64,000 bases of DNA from JBGTFE01 sp041747435 (GCA_041747435.1 JBGTFE010000096.1:8629-72628), one strand, 5' to 3'; shown: positions 29,980 through 38,679, counted from the first letter of the stretch. Numbers and translations: made by a program. The notes: a model not told the origin generated them from the sequence alone.

Positions 29980-31038
29980 ATGCCAAAAGAAGGTTTCAAA
30001 AATCAATGGATCGCGATCTCGCAGAAAGGTAAATTCCGGGACAGCGAAGGCGTCGAGCGCGATCTGAACGACGATTTTCTCAAAAAGGCAATAGCGAACT
30101 TCACACCGAACGACGCTCCCGCGGTGATCGGTCACCCAAAAGAACACGATCCGGCATTCGGTTGGGCGGCGGCGGTGCGTTTGAACGGCGACGTTCTCGA
30201 GGCGCAGTTTGCCGACACCGACGACGAATTCGAGAAAATGGTCGAAAAAGGTTTGTTCAAGAAGCGGTCGGCTTCTTTTTACTTGGATCCGCCGAAGCTC
30301 CGGCACGTCGGATTTTTGGGAGCGCAGCCGCCGGCTGTTAAAGGCTTGCGCGATATTCAGTTCAGCGATGGTGAATCTGTCACTGTCGAAATCAATTTTA
30401 GCGAGGAGAATCAAATGAATTTGAAAGACGAAGATGTCGAAAAAGTGACAGAAAGCGTTTTTGAAAAGCTCAGAAACTATTTCAAAAAACCTGACGCCGG
30501 CGAGAAGCAAACCGCGGAATTTTCCGAGGAAGCGATGAAAAAAGCCATTACCGATACGGTCGGCGCAGCCGTCAAGGAAGCTGAGACGAAGCTGACGGCA
30601 GACTTCACCGAAAAGCTGAAGGCGAAAGACGACGAGATCAAAACGATCCGCGAAAGCACCGAAGGCGCTGCGGCTTCCGGCAAACGCGCGGAGATCGCGC
30701 AGTTCGTCGAATCTATCCCGGCGGAAAAGGGTAAGCATTTTTTGAAGAACATCGGCGTAGTCGAGTTCCTCGAAGCCTGCGCGAACGCCGACGCCGCGAA
30801 CAAAAACGCGGAATTCGTCGCATTCAGCGAAGGCGAAGGCGACGACAAAAAGGATCACAAATTTACGCTGCTCGGCTGGGCGAAAAACCTCGTCGAGGCT
30901 TTGCCGCCGATGATCGAATTCGGCGAAAAATTCGGCAACATCAAGGCGACGGCGGCAGCCGGTGAGATGCTCGATCCGAAGAAAGTGGAAGATATGCGCG
31001 CCGGGATGGGAATTAAATCGGAAGGAGGTCAGAAATAA
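29980..31038 (+). CDS. prohead protease/scaffold (Mu I-like)
   Basis: 352 residues. The N-terminal half reads as a Mu I-type protease (NQWIAISQKGKFRDSEGVER, then VIGHPKEHDPAFGWAAAV). The C-terminal half is a helical scaffold rich in Lys, Glu and Ala. An internal ATG at 30415 follows a GAGGAG site and would give the scaffold alone. The major start at 29980 lies directly after a terminator hairpin with no ribosome site. Confidence 0.8.
   Translation: MPKEGFKNQWIAISQKGKFRDSEGVERDLNDDFLKKAIANFTPNDAPAVIGHPKEHDPAFGWAAAVRLNGDVLEAQFADTDDEFEKMVEKGLFKKRSASFYLDPPKLRHVGFLGAQPPAVKGLRDIQFSDGESVTVEINFSEENQMNLKDEDVEKVTESVFEKLRNYFKKPDAGEKQTAEFSEEAMKKAITDTVGAAVKEAETKLTADFTEKLKAKDDEIKTIRESTEGAAASGKRAEIAQFVESIPAEKGKHFLKNIGVVEFLEACANADAANKNAEFVAFSEGEGDDKKDHKFTLLGWAKNLVEALPPMIEFGEKFGNIKATAAAGEMLDPKKVEDMRAGMGIKSEGGQK
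30415..31038 (+). CDS. nested scaffold protein, internal start of the protease gene
   Basis: An in-frame ATG preceded by GAGGAGAATCAA would give a 207-residue protein, MNLKDEDVEKVTESVFEKLR and onward, corresponding to the scaffold half. Mu and lambda make their scaffolds from nested genes in this way. The strong ribosome site, compared with none at the full-length start, supports it. Confidence 0.6.
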   Translation: MNLKDEDVEKVTESVFEKLRNYFKKPDAGEKQTAEFSEEAMKKAITDTVGAAVKEAETKLTADFTEKLKAKDDEIKTIRESTEGAAASGKRAEIAQFVESIPAEKGKHFLKNIGVVEFLEACANADAANKNAEFVAFSEGEGDDKKDHKFTLLGWAKNLVEALPPMIEFGEKFGNIKATAAAGEMLDPKKVEDMRAGMGIKSEGGQK

Positions 31039-31589
31039 TGCCAAGCAAGACTATAGAAACCAGTCCGCAGAAATTTACTCTCGAAGCAATCAAGCCGGAA
31101 CTAGCAGCGTTTTTCGGTGCAACGATCGGCGACGGGTTTTCCTGCGCAAAAGGCGATACGCTCGGCATCGTCACCTCGTCCGGTTTCGTGCGCAAACGCA
31201 CTAAAACAACCGTTGACACGACCGCATTTGCGACCGACAGTACGACCGGAAAACTTGCCGATGTGTCACCGTTTAAAGCCGGAGACGTATTGAAAAATGC
31301 CGCCGGGCAGACTATCGGCACGATTCAATCCATTAACACCGCGACGCGAGTCATTACGTTGACGGGAAACGCCGCGGTCGCGGTTGCCAACGGCGCTGGC
31401 GTGTATGGGTCGGACGGTTCGCAGGTCGCCAAAGGCTTTGCCGACGAAGGCTCGGACGGCGACGGCGTCACGCAAATCCCGGTTTGCATCGGCGGGTATT
31501 TGGAGGAAGCCAATCTGAACGGGTTGGATTCGACGGCGAAAACGGAACTCGGCGGCATTTCTACCGTCGGTGGAATCTTTAAATTCTAG
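31038..31589 (+). CDS. head decoration protein, lambda D-like
   Basis: 183 residues, strand-rich. GDTLGIVTSSGFVRKR and VLKNAAGQTIGTIQSINTAT are of the capsid-stabilising type found before the major capsid gene. It overlaps the protease stop as TAATG. It would stabilise the expanded head. Confidence 0.65.
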   Translation: MPSKTIETSPQKFTLEAIKPELAAFFGATIGDGFSCAKGDTLGIVTSSGFVRKRTKTTVDTTAFATDSTTGKLADVSPFKAGDVLKNAAGQTIGTIQSINTATRVITLTGNAAVAVANGAGVYGSDGSQVAKGFADEGSDGDGVTQIPVCIGGYLEEANLNGLDSTAKTELGGISTVGGIFKF

Positions 31590-31599
31590 GAGAAAAACA

Positions 31600-32676
31600 A
31601 TGCCATTAGTATTAACTTATCCAAGCAATCACGAATTGGACATGGTCGTTCAAGAGTACGTTGTCCAAACGGAAAATTTTAGAGGCGCCGAGATCCTGCC
31701 CGAAACTGAAGCGATGACGCAGAAAGTTCGCTGGGATGAAAAGGACAGCGATCGGGGGATGACGCTGCCGCACGTTATGGGCACCGATCCCAAAATCGAC
31801 AAACGTCCCGGCTCGAAAACCCGCGAATACGAGCCGATTCCGTTCAAAGAATCGGACGTTATGAAGGAAAATGAAATCCTTCGCGCGCGGGAGCTCGGAA
31901 CGCTGAACCAGACGATCAACCTTAGCCGCGCGGTCGCGGAAATGGTCAGTTCGCGTATGGACAAAACCAAAATCCGCGTCGAATGGCTGCGCTGGCAAAC
32001 TCTTCGCGGCGCTATCGCGCTCAATGAAAACGGCGTAAAAGTCGAAGAAACTTTCCCGGTGCAATCATACACGCCGCTAATTGGATGGGATCAGCTGGCG
32101 ACGGCGACGCCGCTGCTCGACATCAATGCGATCAAATTAAAGTTTCGCGGGACCGGCGCATCGGCAAACGGCGCGCAAATTTGGATGAACCAAACGACGG
32201 CAAATTGGCTGCTCGAAAACCAAAACGACGCCGACCTGAAAGGTTTCCAGAACACCAATTATTTGAACCTAGCTTTTTCAATAGAGCAGGTGAATAAAAT
32301 TTTGGTCGCTCGCGGGCTTCCGACCATTGAAGTTTATGACGAAACGTGGATCGATGAAGCCGGCGATTCGCAGCTCTTCATTCCCGACGGCGAGATCATT
32401 GTGGTTGGTAAACGTCCGGGAAATCAAAAGATCGGTGATTTTTGCTCGACGCCATCGATGCACCGGTTAAAGAACGGTTTGTGGGCGCCCGGCTACTTTT
32501 CGCTTCTCGAAGTCAACGGCAAACCATCGACCGGTTCGATGTCTATTTCGTTACAGGAATTAGGCTCCGGCAGCAATCCGTCGTTCAAAACAACCGGCGG
32601 CATCTACGGCGGAACTCGACTGATTTTCCCGCGATCGGTTATTCATTCGGTGGTTAAAACCCCGCAGTCTGAATAA
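31600..32676 (+). CDS. major capsid protein, E-type
   Basis: 358 residues from the ATG at 31600 (MPLVLTYPSNHELDMVVQEY), with AGGAG upstream; the ATG at 31570 lies inside the preceding gene. The pattern fits Phage_cap_E-type capsid proteins, with an N-terminal RWDEKDSDRGMTLPH and a C-terminal domain including IIVVGKRPGNQKIGD and SPGYFSLLE-like strands. It is in the Mu T position. Confidence 0.8.
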   Translation: MPLVLTYPSNHELDMVVQEYVVQTENFRGAEILPETEAMTQKVRWDEKDSDRGMTLPHVMGTDPKIDKRPGSKTREYEPIPFKESDVMKENEILRARELGTLNQTINLSRAVAEMVSSRMDKTKIRVEWLRWQTLRGAIALNENGVKVEETFPVQSYTPLIGWDQLATATPLLDINAIKLKFRGTGASANGAQIWMNQTTANWLLENQNDADLKGFQNTNYLNLAFSIEQVNKILVARGLPTIEVYDETWIDEAGDSQLFIPDGEIIVVGKRPGNQKIGDFCSTPSMHRLKNGLWAPGYFSLLEVNGKPSTGSMSISLQELGSGSNPSFKTTGGIYGGTRLIFPRSVIHSVVKTPQSE

Positions 32677-33779
32677 TGGATGCGGTTTTTCCGCTAAAAA
32701 GATCGGGCTGGGAAGACGCGATCCGGTATTCGGTTCGCGGGCTCGAACGATTCGGACGCGGCTTGGATCGAATCTTTATCGCAGGTTATAAACCTGAGTT
32801 CTTTGAATACGGCAAGCGGATAATTCATATTCCGCACACGGAAAAAACGGGCGTTCCGCTCGCCGCGCGGATGTGGGAAAAGCTTTTCGCGATCTGCTCG
32901 GACGAGCGCGTTTCCGACGAGTTTCTTTTGATGAACGACGATTTTTTCTTTTTGAAAGAATTCTCGGCTCCGGATTTCCCGTTCTTCCATCGCGGCTCGT
33001 TTGAGCAGCAAAGGGAGACCGATTCGGATTATCGCCGCCAGGTGATCAACACGCTCGAATTTTTACGCGGGCTCGGATTTACCGATTTGCATTACGGCAT
33101 TCACTTGCCGATCCGCATCGACAAGCGGAAATTTATCGCCACGTATAAGTTTTTCAGCCTGTTCGATGAATTTGACAAATTGCTGCCGAGACTTTGTTAC
33201 GGCAACTACCAACAGCCGGACTCGATCCGCAAGCGCGATCGCAAGATCAAGAGCCTCGACGAGCTGGCGGACATCGGCGAGAGCGAGCTGGCGTTTTCAA
33301 CCGCCGACGAAGCAGAATGCGACGAGCTGGGCGAGGTCCTTAACTGGTTTTACCGGAAGAAACCGGAGTTTGAAAAGATGAGAAATTTATTTCAGTCAGA
33401 AAAAAACAAAGAGCTTTTTGTTACCGACGAAGATTCGGCGGCGACGCTGGATAAACGTTATACGAAACCAAAGCTGCTCGCGATAGCCAAAGAGACGAAA
33501 ACCCCGCACACCGAGGATAACAACAAAAAAGAGATCGCGCTCAGCATTATCACGCATCTTGCGCAGCCGATCGATCCGGCGGCATCGGACAGTGACGACG
33601 CCGAGCCGACTTTGAGCCAAACGGTGCAGAGACAAAGCGGACGCGTCCGGGTTCGCGTGATCTGCGCGGGAACGCTGGGACCGAAGCTTTTGAAAAAGAA
33701 CGATATCACGGACGATCCGCGATACGTGGCGCTGCTCGAAACCGAGCGCGGAAGAACGCTCGTTGAAAAGGTGAAGTAA
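32676..33779 (+). CDS. glycosyltransferase-like protein fused to a Mu gp35-like tail
   Basis: 367 residues. Residues 1-220 resemble Stealth/capsular-type sugar transferases: RIIHIPHTEKTGVP, DEFLLMNDDFFFLKEF (metal-binding NDD at 87-89). Residues 255-292 look like a small HeH/SAP helix-extended-helix domain (YTKPKLLAIAKETK). Residues 330-367 (GTLGPKLLKKNDITDDPRYV to VEKVK) resemble the end of Mu gp35-type proteins. In Mu-like phages this slot, after the capsid, normally holds only the short gp35. The assignment of each part is by pattern. Confidence 0.55.
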   Translation: MDAVFPLKRSGWEDAIRYSVRGLERFGRGLDRIFIAGYKPEFFEYGKRIIHIPHTEKTGVPLAARMWEKLFAICSDERVSDEFLLMNDDFFFLKEFSAPDFPFFHRGSFEQQRETDSDYRRQVINTLEFLRGLGFTDLHYGIHLPIRIDKRKFIATYKFFSLFDEFDKLLPRLCYGNYQQPDSIRKRDRKIKSLDELADIGESELAFSTADEAECDELGEVLNWFYRKKPEFEKMRNLFQSEKNKELFVTDEDSAATLDKRYTKPKLLAIAKETKTPHTEDNNKKEIALSIITHLAQPIDPAASDSDDAEPTLSQTVQRQSGRVRVRVICAGTLGPKLLKKNDITDDPRYVALLETERGRTLVEKVK

Positions 33780-34226
33780 GTGATCTACATCACGCAGGAA
33801 GATCTGCTGAAGCGAATTGACGAGGCGAAGCTGATCGAGCTGACCTGCGATGACGACTCCGAAGAGATAAACATCAACGTCGTCGCCGAAGCGATCGCGG
33901 ATGCCGAAGGGATCTTTGAAAGTTACGTTAGAACGCGATACAGCTTGCCGGTGGCGGCAACGCCGATGGTAAAAAAATCGTGTCTGAATATTGCGATCTA
34001 TACGCTGTTTCAGCGGCGGGCGACATTTGCGGACGACGGCGTACTCAAGGTAAAGGAAAACGCTTACAAGGAAACGATGACGCTGCTCAAAGACATCGCT
34101 GCCGGTAAGGCGGCGCTCGACATTCCGGCGAGCGAGGAAACAACCGAAAATCCGGCGACGAGCGACGAGATCCTGACGAACGCGGCGAAATCGAAGTTCT
34201 CTGACGACGCGCTGAAAGGTTTTTGA
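33780..34226 (+). CDS. head-tail adaptor, DUF1320 (Mu gp36-like)
   Basis: 148 residues from a GTG start overlapping the preceding stop. MIYITQEDLLKRIDEAKLIE, then DAEGIFESYVRTRYSLP and the helix VKKSCLNIAIYTLFQRRA, are the DUF1320 pattern. The protein joins the portal to the tail. A Thr/Ser-rich C-terminal extension follows. Confidence 0.8.
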   Translation: MIYITQEDLLKRIDEAKLIELTCDDDSEEININVVAEAIADAEGIFESYVRTRYSLPVAATPMVKKSCLNIAIYTLFQRRATFADDGVLKVKENAYKETMTLLKDIAAGKAALDIPASEETTENPATSDEILTNAAKSKFSDDALKGF

Positions 34227-34227
34227 A

Positions 34228-34350
34228 ATGCCGAAAACGGAACAAAAACGCCCGGAGACGAAAAAGGAAACGCCGAAGGCAAAACGCAAGGCAACAATGA
34301 TCATTCCGCGGGTCACGCGCCGGCGGCGGTTTCCGAAAGGGACGCCTTAA
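34228..34350 (+). CDS. 40-residue basic peptide
   Basis: MPKTEQKRPETKKETPKAKR and on to a C-terminus RRRRFPKGTP. Nearly half the residues are Lys or Arg. It lies between gp36-like and Acb2-like genes with no space for another gene. It may contact nucleic acid. No known family. Confidence 0.5.
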   Translation: MPKTEQKRPETKKETPKAKRKATMIIPRVTRRRRFPKGTP

Positions 34351-34359
34351 CGAAATTTT

Positions 34360-34572
34360 GTGCCGAAATTAGACCTCGAAAATTTGTTTAGCTATCACGC
34401 GCCGCAGGGCAACCAGGTCGACCGCTATAATCGCATTCGCGAGGCGGCAAAAGGCTTTGCCCAGGTGATCGTCGACAACACGCCGGAATCGGCGGAACAA
34501 ACGCTGGCGATCCGCAAAGCGCACGATGCGATGATGCAGGCAAACGCGGCGATCGCGATCAACGAATCATGA
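34360..34572 (+). CDS. Acb2-like anti-CBASS cyclic-nucleotide sponge
   Basis: 70 residues from a GTG start. LFSYHAPQGNQVDRYNRIRE, then AEQTLAIRKAHDAMMQANAA and the end IAINES, is the Acb2/Tad1-type hairpin pattern: a YHAP loop with a following RYxxIR helix and a C-terminal MxxANAAIA helix. Acb2 proteins of Mu-like Pseudomonas phages form hexamers that trap cyclic oligonucleotide signals of CBASS. It overlaps the following gene as ATGA. The call rests on motif similarity. Confidence 0.75.
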   Translation: MPKLDLENLFSYHAPQGNQVDRYNRIREAAKGFAQVIVDNTPESAEQTLAIRKAHDAMMQANAAIAINES

Positions 34573-35027
34573 GTTCGGCGATCCGCGGCATTGAAGAAGT
34601 TTTGAACCGGTTTGCCCGACTGCAGGCAAAAATTGACAATTTGGAGCACCCGCTGAAAGCTTCCGGCGTTTATATGACCGGCAGCATCGAGCGAAACTTC
34701 AAAGCGCAGGGACGACCCGCGAAATGGAGAGGACTCGCCGATTCGACTTTGGCGGCGCGACGAACCGGTAAAGGTTCCGGCGGGGCGCAGATCCTGATCG
34801 ACACCGCCGCTTTAAAAAGCTCTGTAACGAGCGACTTTGAAACAAGCTCGAGCACGATGAGCATCGGCACAAATATGGTGCAGGCGAAGCGAATGCACTT
34901 CGGATATCCGGAAGGCGAAGGGCGTGGACATTCCGAAACACCGGCGAGACCTTTTTTGCTGTTCCAGGACGAAGACGCCGACGCTATTTTGAAAATTTTT
35001 AATAAGCATTTCGAGGACGCGTTATGA
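34569..35027 (+). CDS. virion morphogenesis protein, Mu G-like
   Basis: 152 residues. The pattern SIERNFKAQGRPAKWRGLADSTLA, then LIDTAALKSSV and a final GRGHSETPARPFLLF, matches Phage_tail_S/virion morphogenesis proteins of the Mu G family. It overlaps genes on both sides by 4 bases. It acts in tail or head-tail completion. Confidence 0.8.
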   Translation: MSSAIRGIEEVLNRFARLQAKIDNLEHPLKASGVYMTGSIERNFKAQGRPAKWRGLADSTLAARRTGKGSGGAQILIDTAALKSSVTSDFETSSSTMSIGTNMVQAKRMHFGYPEGEGRGHSETPARPFLLFQDEDADAILKIFNKHFEDAL

Positions 35028-35713
35028 CCGTAAAGCTGGATTTTAATTTTTACGTGTCCGGTTTAGAAACAGCGATCCTCGACCTGCTTAAAAACGGCAA
35101 CCCGCAAACGGATCCGCCGGAAGCCGGGATGACGGGCGTGAAAAGCTTTGCCACGTACGCCGGTGAGCTTGACCGCAATTCATTACTCGCCGCTTTGCAG
35201 GCGTTAGCGCCGAGATTGCCGCTAGTTTTGGCTTCTTACGGCAGCGGCGCGGATAAACGCAAAGCCGCGACCGGAATGCTCGAAAACGAGCCGATTGAAA
35301 ATGAGCATAGCTGCGGTTTTATGGTGATCGTCGCCTGCAGCGATCTACGCGGCGAGAAAGCGCGGAAAGCGTCGGCTTACAAAATGGTCGGCGAAGCCAG
35401 GCAGCTTCTCGGCGGCGTCCAGTTTGAAATTGAGGTCGAAGGCGAACCCGAAAAGATTTTGCTGAATCATTCGCCTTTTCTTTTCGCCGGTGTGGAAACG
35501 ATCGCCAGATTGAAAGACCTGACGGCATACGCGGTGCATTTCACGACGACGTTCAAGGAATGGACGAAAGACCGGCGCGTTGCGATCGAAAATGTCGAAG
35601 AGATCGAGCTTGATATCGATCCGGGAGATTTCCCAGGCGATGATCCAATTCCGCCGATAGCTAACGACGATTTGAGTTTGCCGGGAGTAGAAGGAGAAAT
35701 CAATGAAAGTTAA
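35024..35713 (+). CDS. Mu gp37-like protein, DUF1834
   Basis: 229 residues. KSFATYAGELDRNSLLAALQ and the strand FMVIVACSDLRGEKARKASA, then the AYAVHFTTTFKEW strand, are of the DUF1834 type found before the sheath gene. A long acidic C-terminal extension (residues 195-229) is unlike the standard family. It is probably a tail completion protein. Confidence 0.7.
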   Translation: MTVKLDFNFYVSGLETAILDLLKNGNPQTDPPEAGMTGVKSFATYAGELDRNSLLAALQALAPRLPLVLASYGSGADKRKAATGMLENEPIENEHSCGFMVIVACSDLRGEKARKASAYKMVGEARQLLGGVQFEIEVEGEPEKILLNHSPFLFAGVETIARLKDLTAYAVHFTTTFKEWTKDRRVAIENVEEIELDIDPGDFPGDDPIPPIANDDLSLPGVEGEINES

Positions 35714-35942
35714 AAATTTACTAGCGTTTCCGGTTCGGCTTGACGACGGCAAAATGATCGGCGGCGCCGGAACAAGTTCCGATACGCGCAAATACGGCAA
35801 AAGGGAGCTTACCGAGCGCGATCAAAAACGATTCGAAGGCGGAAAGCTGGAGGTTATCAATGATCTTCCGGCGAACCCCGAACAAACCGAAACGTCGAAA
35901 TCTGACGGCGGAAAATCAAAACAATCCGGAGGTAAACAATAA
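35703..35942 (+). CDS. DUF2635-like protein (Mu gp38 position)
   Basis: 79 residues. It starts MKVKNLLAFPVRLDDGKMIG, with the pattern of small DUF2635 proteins (V-x-P-x-x-G...), and has a Lys/Ser/Gly-rich tail. It lies directly before the tail sheath gene, as in Mu. Function unknown. Confidence 0.65.
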   Translation: MKVKNLLAFPVRLDDGKMIGGAGTSSDTRKYGKRELTERDQKRFEGGKLEVINDLPANPEQTETSKSDGGKSKQSGGKQ

Positions 35943-37465
35943 TGCCGAATATACCAGGCATCCAGGCATCAATTAACACCGCCGCGCTCGGACAACCCGC
36001 GCCGGCTCGCGGCTCGGACACGTTTTTCGCCGTCGGCTACGCGATTTGGGGCGAACCGAACAAACCGACGCTGATCACGAGCTGGAACGAGTTCGTGCAG
36101 AAGTTCGGTGGATTTACCGCCAACTCGGAAATGGCGACGGCGATCTATTTGTTTTTCAAAAACGGCGGACGCCGCGCGTACTGCATTCGCGCCACCGAAT
36201 CCGCGCCGACGAAAGCCACGCTCGCGCTTGCCGACGGTCACGGAACACCGGCGACGATCGTGACGGCGACGGCGAAATTTCCTTCAGAAGCCGATGCGGT
36301 CGATATCAAAGTTGAAGTCGCCGCCGGCAGCGAATCGAACACAAAAAAACTTACCTTCACGAGCGTGAAATTAGGTCTCACCGAAGTCTTTGACAATTTC
36401 AAGATCACGTTCACGGCGGAAGAGCAAGCAGCTCTCGCCGCCGGTTATTCGCCGTTTTACAACATCGCTCGGGTCAACAACGAATCTCGGCTGGTGGATC
36501 TGGTGATCAACGGATCGAACGCTCACACCGCGCCCGAAAATCTGCCGGCAAATATCACCGCGACGGCTTTAACCGGCGGCGACGACGATTTTGCGAGCAT
36601 CACCGGCATCTCCGCGGCGCTTGAGATGTTCACCGAGGAATACGGTCCCGGACAAGTCGCGCTGCTCGGTCTGGACGACAACGACGCGCTGGTAGCGCAT
36701 TGCGAAACATTCAAGCGCATCGGTCTCCTGCACGTCGCCGACGACGAAGACTCCTCGAGCATCATCACCGAGCGCGCAAATTACGATTCGGCTTACGCGG
36801 CGATGTATTATCCGCCGTTGATTCAAATGCGCGATATTTTAGGTAGCGGTCAGGTTAAATCTTATTTGCCGATCGGCGCTGTCGCCGGGCTTTTCGCAAA
36901 AGCGGAAACCGAGATCGGCGTTCACAAAGCTCCGGCAAATTATCGCCTGCAGGAAGTGATCGGCTACGACGAAAGCGCTTACGGGCAAATGACCGACGGG
37001 CTTCGCGAATCGCTGAACGAGCACCAGGTGAATGCGATCGTTCGTTTCCCGGAACAAGGCATCAAGGTTTACGGCGCGCGCGTTCTCAAATCATACGGGC
37101 GCATCACGGCGATCCACGAGCAGCGAATCTTGAACGATATTTATTATCGGCTGAAGCGATCGCTGCAGGAATTCGTTTTTCAGCCGGCGAATCAAACACT
37201 GTTTCGCGAACTCGCATCGGTTTGCTCGCAGGATCTGCGCGAGCGTTATCGCGCCGGCGCGCTTTACTCGGCTTCGGGCGCGGAAGACGACGCCTTTCGC
37301 GTGATCTGCGACGAAACGAACAACCCGCCGGAACAATTGCAGCAGCATAAAGTTTCGGTCGATGTTTGGGTGCATCTCGTCGGAATGGCGGAAATGATCC
37401 TGCTGAAGATCAATTCCGTGCCGCTGGCAACCGATTTCGACGTGGTAACTGGAGGTAATCAATAA
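35942..37465 (+). CDS. contractile tail sheath protein (Mu L-like)
   Basis: 507 residues, the usual size. The N-terminal DTFFAVGYAIWGEPNKPTLI, then the WNEFVQKFGGF region, and the C-terminal VSVDVWVHLVGMAEMILLKI are sheath hallmarks. It polymerises around the tube and contracts. It overlaps the previous stop as TAATG. Confidence 0.88.
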   Translation: MPNIPGIQASINTAALGQPAPARGSDTFFAVGYAIWGEPNKPTLITSWNEFVQKFGGFTANSEMATAIYLFFKNGGRRAYCIRATESAPTKATLALADGHGTPATIVTATAKFPSEADAVDIKVEVAAGSESNTKKLTFTSVKLGLTEVFDNFKITFTAEEQAALAAGYSPFYNIARVNNESRLVDLVINGSNAHTAPENLPANITATALTGGDDDFASITGISAALEMFTEEYGPGQVALLGLDDNDALVAHCETFKRIGLLHVADDEDSSSIITERANYDSAYAAMYYPPLIQMRDILGSGQVKSYLPIGAVAGLFAKAETEIGVHKAPANYRLQEVIGYDESAYGQMTDGLRESLNEHQVNAIVRFPEQGIKVYGARVLKSYGRITAIHEQRILNDIYYRLKRSLQEFVFQPANQTLFRELASVCSQDLRERYRAGALYSASGAEDDAFRVICDETNNPPEQLQQHKVSVDVWVHLVGMAEMILLKINSVPLATDFDVVTGGNQ

Positions 37466-37908
37466 TGGCTAACCAACCAAATACAATTGCAGAAAACAGG
37501 TTTGCAGTCGAATTAAACGGCATTGCGGCTTTCAAAGCTTCGAAGATAACCGGCGGCGAGGAAAAGCACGAGCCGGTGAAGGTAATGGTCGGCAACGATC
37601 CGCGCGCGAAGCTCGGTCGCGGCAATCTCGAAGCCTCGGACGTCGTGATCACGATCCCGAGCGGACTATACGATAATTCGCTGCGCCAGCTTCAAAGCTG
37701 GGTCGATCGATATTTCGAAGGACTCGACACCGCGCCGCGTTCGGGGCGCTATATCGTTTACGACGACGCAGGAAGAACGCCGGTCGAAACCTACGAAATA
37801 CTCGACGCCGTTCCGGTCGAACTCAAACCCGACGACAAATCGGCGGACGGAAACAACGCGGCGAGCGTGACACTCACGCTTAAGCCTTATAAATGCCGGA
37901 GAATTTGA
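37465..37908 (+). CDS. tail tube protein (Mu M-like)
   Basis: 147 residues. RFAVELNGIAAFKASKITGG, then RSGRYIVYDDAGRTPVETYE, match Mu-type tube proteins. It lies directly after the sheath and before the tail chaperone gene. It forms the inner tube of the contractile tail. Confidence 0.82.
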   Translation: MANQPNTIAENRFAVELNGIAAFKASKITGGEEKHEPVKVMVGNDPRAKLGRGNLEASDVVITIPSGLYDNSLRQLQSWVDRYFEGLDTAPRSGRYIVYDDAGRTPVETYEILDAVPVELKPDDKSADGNNAASVTLTLKPYKCRRI

Positions 37909-38561
37909 TGACGGAAGCGGCTCAAAAAAAGGTCAACGCCATCGAGCTGAAGTTCGGTTACCAGGATAAAGAAAACCCGGAGCTCGCGCATCGGCGCGTG
38001 GAATTTTCGCGGCGTCCGACGGGCGCGGATTTTATGCGTGCGATCGAGGCGACCGACGGCGCGAATCCCGAATATCTTTTTGAACTGATGGCGACGGCGA
38101 TCACGAAATTCGGCGAGTTGCCGATGCCGGTTCCGATGACGACGCTGCTTTCGCTTAACTGGATCGATCAGGAAGATCTGCAATCTACGTTTTTTGAGTT
38201 TCTCGGCTACACCGGCGCGAAGGACGACGCGAAGATCCTCGAAAACGGCAAAGTGCAGCTTGCGTTCGGCGTCGAGCGCGAAGGCGTGAAATACGACACG
38301 GTGGAATTCGGAAATATTCTGACCGGCTACGATCAGATCCAGATCCGCAAAGACGCGGGAACGCAGATCGAGCGCGACATTTTGACGATGGGACGCGAGA
38401 TCGCGGCGGTTTCGGCAGCGGACGGCTCGCGCAAGCTCGACGGCGGCTTAACGCTTGACGAACTGAAAGCTCTCGATTGGGAAGATTTTGTGATGCTAAA
38501 AATGGGGGTCGAAGATTGGCGAGATTCCTTTCGCAAACGCGGAGCAAAGAAGCTGGATTGA
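37908..38561 (+). CDS. tail assembly chaperone (Mu gp41-like), frame 0 product
   Basis: 217 residues from the ATG overlapping the tube stop as TGATG. Residues 1-140 resemble Mu gp41 (PTGADFMRAIEATDGANPEY, then ELPMPVPMTTLLSLNWID). A G5 run at 38504-38508 directly follows the stop codon that opens the alternative frame, where a -2/+1 shift can make a longer protein. The product assists tape-measure-dependent tail assembly. Confidence 0.75.
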   Translation: MTEAAQKKVNAIELKFGYQDKENPELAHRRVEFSRRPTGADFMRAIEATDGANPEYLFELMATAITKFGELPMPVPMTTLLSLNWIDQEDLQSTFFEFLGYTGAKDDAKILENGKVQLAFGVEREGVKYDTVEFGNILTGYDQIQIRKDAGTQIERDILTMGREIAAVSAADGSRKLDGGLTLDELKALDWEDFVMLKMGVEDWRDSFRKRGAKKLD

Positions 38562-38679
38562 TTCCGGGCTCGCGGCAGAGATCGTCATTTTGGCGCGGGA
38601 AACGGGTTGGAGCGAAGATGAGATCTTGAAATTACCGGCGGCGCGGCGACGCTCTTACATCGGAATGTTTATAAAGTGA
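38500..38679 (+). CDS. frameshifted extension of the tail chaperone
   Basis: In the +1 (equally -2) frame, directly after a TAA at 38497-38499, the codons read KWGSKIGEIPFANAEQRSWI, DSGLAAEIVILARETGWSED and EILKLPAARRRSYIGMFIK, ending TGA at 38677-38679. This resembles GpE-type tail extension proteins (ILxxATGWSxxEILxLPxxRRRxY). No start codon or ribosome site serves it alone. Mu and P2 make such products by programmed frameshifting, so it is probably a fusion extension. Confidence 0.7.
   Translation, partial: KWGSKIGEIPFANAEQRSWIDSGLAAEIVILARETGWSEDEILKLPAARRRSYIGMFIK

Noticed and set aside
29971..31044. 357-codon minus-strand frame opposite the protease/scaffold gene
   Set aside because: Phe/Arg-rich antisense translation of a clear Mu I-like gene.
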